Shown here piece by piece: positions 56,901 to 64,000 of a stretch of 64,000 nt of DNA. Numbering within the stretch: position 1 is the first letter of the stretch; every line of letters begins with the position of its first letter. The position numbers and the translations under genes were made by a program. The notes under the pieces are model-generated. The model had not been told where the DNA came from, ran no database searches, and was given only the letters and a program-made list of their open reading frames with translations. Source of the stretch: Pelecanus crispus (lineage: Eukaryota; Chordata; Aves; Pelecaniformes; Pelecanidae); assembly GCF_030463565.1 (NCBI RefSeq), contig NC_134651.1, positions 15,326,734-15,390,733 on the forward strand. Direction: 5' to 3'.

Positions 56901-59900
56901 CCACCCAGTATCGAGGACCGCAGCCATAGGGCAGATAGGATTCTGCTGCACCCGAGGGATCCACGTATCTGAGCTGCAGCACAATGCTAGAGACTTCTCG
57001 TGCCCCCTGGCAAGCCCCACAACATGTGCGAGCCAACAACATGTGCAAGATCCTGTCTTTGCCTGCCCCCAAAACATAAAAGCCTTGTCACTCAAAGATC
57101 ACTTCAAAACTGAAACAGATCACTGTATACCTGATATACAACTTAGCCAATAGTCTGGGGATATCACACTTTTATGACCATAAAAGACAAAGGTTATCAC
57201 ATTTTACTTCAACATACACTATGATGAGCTTACATGTGTTAATAAAATCTAATTTTTAATGTTTTCAGTATTATTTTAACATATTAATATTTATTATAAG
57301 GTTGTAGTCCAGACTACAAACATAAAAGATACTCTCCTTGAGAGGCACCTTCAATCCGAGAAATGCACCTTACATGAATGGAAGTTGTTGCGATTTACGG
57401 TTCTCCAGTAGCTCACAGCTGAACCTTTAAATACAAAATTATCCACATAATGTACAATAAATGTTTGGATAAGACCTACAAGCTAAAAGAACTATGGAAG
57501 ATCAAAAATCCTCCAGCTACATTTTGAAGGAAGTTAAGGTTATAATTTGTACTACAAACAAAGCTTAACACTTTAGTCAACTAACCAAGCTCTAACAATA
57601 AGAATGACATAATAGTTTAATGAATACATGGAAATTTTACAAGTACACGAGCTAAATTTTAACAAAGCCCTCCACTCAATACCTATTTTATCACTTCCCA
57701 TCTTGGGCTTTCTGTTATAATACAGGCTTTTGTTTCTGTGTTTAGGCTTAAGGAAGACCATTGTATCCAACAATCACCAAACCAAAATTGTATTTACATT
57801 TGTAGAGTGTATTCTTTGTAAAGTATACTTTTTGCAGGCTGCAATAGCAATTGCAATGTTTATAGTAGAATACGTGCTACATTACGGAAAGATATTTCTA
57901 CATCTAACAATAAACTCAGTATCACAATTCATCATGATAACAAAAGTACTATAGCCAACACTATACTCAAAACTTACTTTCTAACTGGTCATCAGATTGT
58001 TATTTTCAGACCACTTTAAAATTTGCTATTAATGTAACAGCACATGCACAAGTTGAAGACATGTTAGAAGAGAGTGTAGGAAAGCAGTCATTCATATCGA
58101 GGACAACTAGTCAAGCACTTCACCACCTAACCTTCCTGGCATCTCATTTATCTTACTTCAAAAGCAGCACCTATTTACATTAATGCAAGTTTTCAACTGA
58201 TAAGCACCAAACGTCAAAATTGCCCAAAGCTTGTTCCCACTCTCAGGCACACAGAATTAGTCTTTCCTTGTTTCCTTTTTAGACTTCTGCATCTCCTACC
58301 TGGCTGCCATGAGGGCAAGAAGGTCTGTTTCACAGTCAGGGAATCCAATAAAGCATACATTCATTTTAGATGCTCATTGTTTCTTTCCTCTCTTGGAAGA
58401 GTATACTAGACATTTGGGTTAGAATTCACAGGCCTTGATAACAGGGCAAATGAAATGTTTTATTTATTCTTGGAAGAGGAAGTTAAACTGTTTCAAATAT
58501 CTTGGGTAAGGCCTGGCGCCATTACACCCAGCAAAAGTTTTCAATAGCTGAGCACTGAAGAAATCCACACATCCAAAAAGATGTTCCTTTCTCCCATGGG
58601 GTGTGAACTTTACTCAGTCCTATTTGATTAAATAACCAAGATTGTTATGGTCAGATAATGGAGATGGCAAAGATGCCCCATCCCAGCACCAAGAGAACCG
58701 CAAGTATTCTAGCGGAGAATTGGGAGTCTGAAGACCCAGACCCAGCAACAATGGGTCCTTTCAAGGAAGCATTTCCCCTCAGGGGCTGTGCCAAGAGCCC
58801 AACCTTTCCTGTGTGGCTGCCGCCTCATTGTGCGATGTAGAGTATCTGCTTCCTGGGATATATTTGCTTTTGTAGTATGGATGCTCAGTAAAAGGACGCA
58901 ATGACTTTTCTTCCTCTTCCTCTAAATTCTTGGAAAATATTTTTGAGGTTAACATAACATCTGAATCAAATTTCTGTTTGCCTACAAGAAGATCATCAAG
59001 CACAACCAGACTAATCACAAGAGATGAACTTTTCTCTAAAGTATAGACATTTAACTTTTGTTTCCTCAAAAGCACATATAGTTGGCATACAGCTATAACT
59101 ACAGCATAGTTTGAGAACCAGTCATACTCATCATAAGCAAGCAATCTGCTTTAGTGTCTTTCTTTTCTTTCCCATCGTAAATATGACTTAGTACCTTCCA
59201 TTGCTTTCAGCCAAGCATTCTGAGACAAAGCAGCAGTATTTCTTCACACTTTTCCAAAGTTGTGATGTAAAACTTAAAAGATTCTTAAAGTTCAACTATG
59301 TGACTGATAAATGCAGAGTATCTTCCAGATTAACAGTAATAGCACCAAATTGTACTCACGTCTAAAAATTTATTCTGTAAGAGCTATACATGCAAATAGG
59401 TTAACTTCAGCACTTAAACCTGGCTTTTCTAATGTTTACTGAAAGTACAGTTTTTTTGAAGTCATAATAAACTGATACAAAGCCTTAAGTATATAGCATA
59501 TTCACTTTACTTAGATCAGAAACACTTCAATGAAAGAGCTCTTCCTGTGTGCAACCAACCCACCAATCAATAGAAATACTATGCATGACAGAAGTTGGTA
59601 AAACTCTATCATATCACAGCACTAAAAATTAAAGTTAAAAGGCTGTATCGAAGAACTTAACACAATTTAAGATGTCAAGCACGACAATTTATTTGCCTTG
59701 ATCAAATTCTAGTAACTGAGATAAGCAACAGAAAAACCTGCAAACAAGTTCCATTCAGAGATTAGACTGCTGTAGAAGGCTGTTTTCTTATGCACAGGAA
59801 TTTATACAACCTGACACCTTAGGTCCTGAAAATTATTCATTTACTCTGAGAATTACCATATGAGGTAAGATGAGAAAACCAAGGCAGAAAAGTTACACTC

Positions 59901-61768
59901 TCTATCTCCATGAACTGAAGTTTGTCAAAGACAAGAAGAAAACAGACATACAGGACTGTAACATTTAACCCAATTCCTCCATGCCTGTAATGTAAACTTT
60001 GGCCCGCATCCATCTAGCTACTATGTCCCAGTCATTCAGAACAGTCCTACAAACCCAGAAGAGCCTCAGCGATTTAGTAAACAGTTATCCCTCAGAGAAG
60101 GACTTCTACAATACATGAAATTAAATGAACTCGCAGCAGCCTACTACAATACATTTCATCATTGCCTTAAATAGCTCAGCCTAAATGATCCTTTGCAGAG
60201 CTTGTGTACCTCTTGGGAATGATTTCCACAGCACCAGCAGTGGGAGACATCTTCTGTAGAATGGAAACAGACTCTGCAAAAATCTGACACGATCCCCCTT
60301 CAACTGCTGCAATCTTCTCAGCACTGATGATGACAGCCAGTAAAGGTCTTCAGACTTGCTTCTTCCAGTAAGCAATAGCTTTTGGTTATCACTCCATTTA
60401 TAGTTAACTTTTATCCTGCACACTTACCTGAAAGGAGAAATTCTCCTTTAATGTCTCATGTCTAGAGCAATATTTACGTCCGCATGTGAGCTACCTCTTT
60501 TAGAATTTTTTTTTCTTTCCTAGCCTATAAACTTTTTCATAACAGTACTAAGAGATGTAACTGTATCCATCTTCTCTGCTGTAAGGAGAAAAGTCAGTTT
60601 TCTTAAAACAAAGAGTGAAATGTAGTAAGTGAGTACATTAAATGTATCAAGGAGCACTCTTTCCTCAAGCGTTGACCTCACTAACTGAAATATCACCACT
60701 GTCTAGCCAAATATTCAGAAGTAGCCTCTTCCCAGATGCTCCACTCAGATTTCCCCCATCAGCCTTGTGTTTTCATAAATATTAGGTGAAAACAGAGGTC
60801 AGCTTTCTAAAGCACCGTTAAGGACTGCCACAGTCCTCCACATACCTTAAATGCATGAGGAGCTTTTACTCTATACTCTTTGAATGAAAGTAACTGAAGA
60901 ATAGAAAGCCTGGCTGAAGGCTAACAGAGCATCAAAATAACAGTCCCAGAAAGGTCAGATCAAATGTGTGCTTAGCCCAGCATCCCGAAGAGCAGCAGCC
61001 AAGGAGCCATCACGGGTAGAGTTGCATAGTGATACTATCCAGCAGACTCTGCAATCCCAGTGATTTGCAGTTCAAGGGCTTTGTCAGCCAAATACCATAT
61101 CACCTTATTTAATACTAAGTAGATTTTTCTTAATTTTTTAAATTCTTTTGGGGCACATTTCAAGCATGCCAACATCCTGCAGCAAAGAATTCCTGAGTTC
61201 ATGGGGAAGGATTTTTGTGTTTCATTATTTTGGCCCTCCATCTGCTAGTTTCAGCTGAAGCCGCCTACTTGCTGTATTTGAAGGGGCAGCAAAGCCATGC
61301 CTTATTTACTCCCTCCCTGCCACCTGTGATTCTTTTACAAACTGTTTTATTCTCAACCCTTCAGTTTCCTCCATGCAGAAATGACTAACAGCTTCCTTTA
61401 CAGAGGTCATTCCATACTTTTAATCATCCTTGTCAGCACCTTTCACAGTTCTGCTATGTATCTTTCTTACAGTGTCTCACCCCCCATAAAAATTTGCATG
61501 TGGCCAATAACATGCTCATGCTACAAATAAATCAGAAAATAATACACTACACAAATAGCTAATTAAGATTGGTTAAAAAACATTTTTCAAGTGCAGAAGT
61601 GTCTGTTTTCTCTCATACATACTCAGTCTTTACAGGTAAGTGGAAGAAGTCACACATTCCTAGAAGCACCTGCTGGTTACATGAAGTGCTGACATTAAAA
61701 AAAATAATCCTTGGAATAGAAACATTAAATACCATTATGTATAATTAAAAAACCAAAAATATTCCACG

Positions 61769-61882
61769 TGGACACAGTTCTGGGCAACTGACTCTAGGTG
61801 GCCGTGCTTGAGCAGGGGGACTGGACAAGATGACCTCCAGAGGGCCCTTTCAACCTCAACCATCCTGCCAGTCTGCGATTCT
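61769..61882 (+). mobile_element. CR1 LINE 3' end fragment
   Basis: A truncated copy of the CR1 3' region, including TTCTGGGCAACTGACTCTAG, GCTTGAGCAGGGGGACTGGA and GATGACCTCCAGAGGGCCC, ending in a degenerate CTGCGATTCT that matches the short 3' terminal repeats of CR1. CR1 is the dominant LINE of birds and other reptiles. The copy is severely 5'-truncated with no coding capacity, and antisense to ATP13A3. Confidence 0.88.
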
Positions 61883-64000
61883 ACTTATCATACACAGTAC
61901 GTTTTCATAAAAGAACATTCAAACAATGGTGGCTCATGAGATGAGAGATTTAAAAGAAATATTTTAATAACTTTTCATAAGTCAGCAAGGAATTAAGCTT
62001 GCAATTATATAGGTACTAAATTCCTCATCATCAAGTCCCAGATCCCTGAAATATCTCTAGAACATGTGAAGTTCACATCCGGACTATCTCCACGTGCCAT
62101 TTCTGATGAGCACAGGTCTTTCTGGATTTCCGGTTTACAGGATGAAGCTAACACTTCTATTCCAGATGGTGCCACAGCATCCAAATCCCCACCCCTGTCC
62201 TACACTTTGAACCTCACAGTAAAGGGGATCAGGAGCAGAGTGCAGAATGCGTTTGAAGCATTTTCAGATAGAAAGTAACCAATTTTTTTTTACCCTGGCT
62301 TTCTACACCAAGGAAGAGGAGGTGGACATTCACAGTTTACATAAAGCTGACCACAGGACAGCTCTGTCAAAGTTGACACCTCACCCTGAAGCTTCAACGG
62401 GATTCTAAGACTGAAGCATAAACTGAACCCCTTGTAGATGCTCTGCAGAGTCCTCAAATTTGTACGCTCCTTACAGAAACTACAGCAGAGTAGCCCGATT
62501 CCAGATGCAGTACGCTTTGATACCTAGCAAACCAGTGTGATTTACAGTTAGAAATCCACACATGCAACTTTCTGACAGACATTAACTTAACTCCCATCTT
62601 ACTTGCAAACATACCAACCACTGCAGAGTTTTTAAAAATGCCTTCATTTATCAAGACAGAACAAAAGAACTTAGGAAAAACCCAACTTAAACGCTATCAC
62701 AACTTGCTGTATGAATATGCACTTTGGTTTCTCCTTGGCCATAGCACTCAGGAAAGGAAATTCACAAGCAACTACTTTATCTGAATGAAAGCAAAACAAT
62801 CAAAAAGGTTTTGAAAAAAGACTGAAGCGCTGAACATTACCTTATTTCTATGGATTAAGGTGGCAATCATCCACAAGTTACTGTATTTTTACAGTCTTTC
62901 AAGCTGATGTTACAGGTATCAAGCCCATTTTCATAGCTGTATTTAATAGATACACCACCACACTTTCAAAATTAAGAAATACTAACATAGCTAAAATCTA
63001 AATTAGCATCCAAGGAATGAGGATGTTCCCTGATGGAGAAAAGCGTAGATATAACACATACACTTCAGGAATCTAGCAAAGATGGCAGGATACAGTGAAA
63101 CATCGAGCAGACGATTCACCACAAAATACTGCCCCATAGAACTTAGCAAATTCAGCTGCCTAGGTATAGCTCAATGTCCACAATATCAAAAATTACAGTC
63201 GCCAAGGCAAATGAGCTTTACAAAAGGTGAACTACTTCAATTTAGCAATAAGGTAACAGAAAGCATTTTCTCAGGATGCACACCAAAATATTCTCAATTT
63301 GATACAGCTTCTGTTGACAGTAGCTAATCAACCAGCACAATTACTGTCTGACTACAGTCTGTGTAAGTTCTCCTACTGCACCCATCAATGTTACATATGA
63401 CAAGTGTTACCTGACTTCAGCTGGACAGACAGTTATGTCATTTAATATACTATTGCTTCTCAGACATTTATGACATAGGAAGGTAACAGTAAGCAGAAGA
63501 AACTGAGGCACTCTATGTTTGTTCCACATGCAAGATGCAGACTTCGCAAGTTCAAAATACTCTGCGCTGAAACCTGAGCAAAACACTCCTGTGATCCATT
63601 CCACCAATGGAGTTATGTGGACCAGCAATCTCCAGCAAAGAGACAGCAGCAATTTAACGCACCAGATAATCACTACTGAAATGACCACAGGCTAAGAACT
63701 GGTGTTACAAATGCTACTAGCATATCAGTACCAGCTTGAGGCACTAAAGTCCTTCATAACACATGATCAGAATGCAATTATGCCAATAGTCTTGCTACTG
63801 ACAAAAGCTGTCTCTCTGGGGAAGGGATGTTGCTGGATAAAGGAAAGGATAGCACAGGGAAGGGCACTACGAGGACACCTACGTTTGCATGCTATAGAGT
63901 GAGGACTCTGCCAAGCTGTCAAAACCATCATTTATTTTTCACCGTGCTCTCTCCCTACAAAAGGCACATAATTTGTGTGGTGAAACGTTATGTGTGTTCC

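Larger units (their letters stand above)
48871..64000 (-). other. ATP13A3: Probable 5'UTR intron of ATP13A3
   Basis: Fifteen kilobases without a recognised coding exon. Contents seen: a G19-(GA)8 tract at 50903-50936, a GC-rich patch with an open plus-strand frame at about 53867-54184, a plus-strand A run near 54571-54593, and a CR1 fragment at 61769-61882. No CpG island suited to a housekeeping promoter is visible, so I infer the transcription start lies beyond 64000. Confidence 0.5.

Noticed and set aside
58779-59144. 121-codon minus-strand open frame in the ATP13A3 5' intron
   Set aside because: No family resemblance, no convincing splice sites or start context, and a length that can arise by chance in 64 kb of AT-rich DNA.

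Overview
This window is ordinary vertebrate nuclear DNA, most likely from a bird. The evidence is multi-exon GT-AG genes on the minus strand, a CR1-type LINE 3' end at about 61.77-61.88 kb, a solo LTR of a type widespread in bird genomes with a 5-bp target-site duplication, and a GP5-ATP13A3 gene pair that is also neighbouring in mammals (human 3q29). The LTR type suggests a non-galliform, neoavian-like bird; this is inference from memory of the repeat. I found no bacterial, phage, CRISPR or operon-like content.

Layout. 1-2.4 kb: no gene recognised, one small CpG-rich patch. 2.4-5.14 kb: the last exon of GP5 (platelet/thrombocyte glycoprotein V) on the minus strand. It holds the whole coding region (3140-5110) in one exon, with a good 3' splice site just upstream, so an intron interrupts the 5'UTR. 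5.14-9.5 kb: no coding sequence seen; it holds the GP5 5' side and a GC-rich interspersed-repeat candidate near 6.0-6.4 kb. 9.5-13.75 kb: a long ATP13A3 3'UTR with two polyadenylation-signal clusters, two Pumilio-type motifs and several long A or T runs. 13.75-48.83 kb: the coding exons of ATP13A3, a P5B-type transport ATPase, minus strand. 48.87-64 kb: sequence upstream of the first coding exon, probably 5'UTR intron; no promoter CpG island is visible, so the transcription start is probably beyond the right edge.

I placed 31 constitutive coding exons plus one 90-bp cassette exon by reading the minus strand for family-conserved peptides and checking GT/AG borders and codon phase at every junction. 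The chain is phase-consistent from ATG (48825-48827) to TAA (13750-13752). It gives 1222 residues without the cassette exon and 1252 with it. From memory the human protein has forms of 1226 and 1256 residues, the same 30-residue difference. All P-type ATPase hallmarks are present: TGES, the P5B PPALP motif in M4, DKTGT, KGAP, TGDN and GDGAND. The gene is therefore predicted functional.

The two genes have no known joint pathway. GP5 is a thrombocyte surface leucine-rich-repeat protein of the GPIb-IX-V system. ATP13A3 is an endosomal polyamine transporter. Their adjacency is conserved synteny. I do not see an undescribed biological system here. The most useful second-look items are the 18-nt microexon, the cassette exon with a weak donor that changes the ATP13A3 C-terminus, the sense-oriented solo LTR with an intact CRE octamer in an intron, a possible relocated thrombin site in GP5, and the structured 3'UTR.
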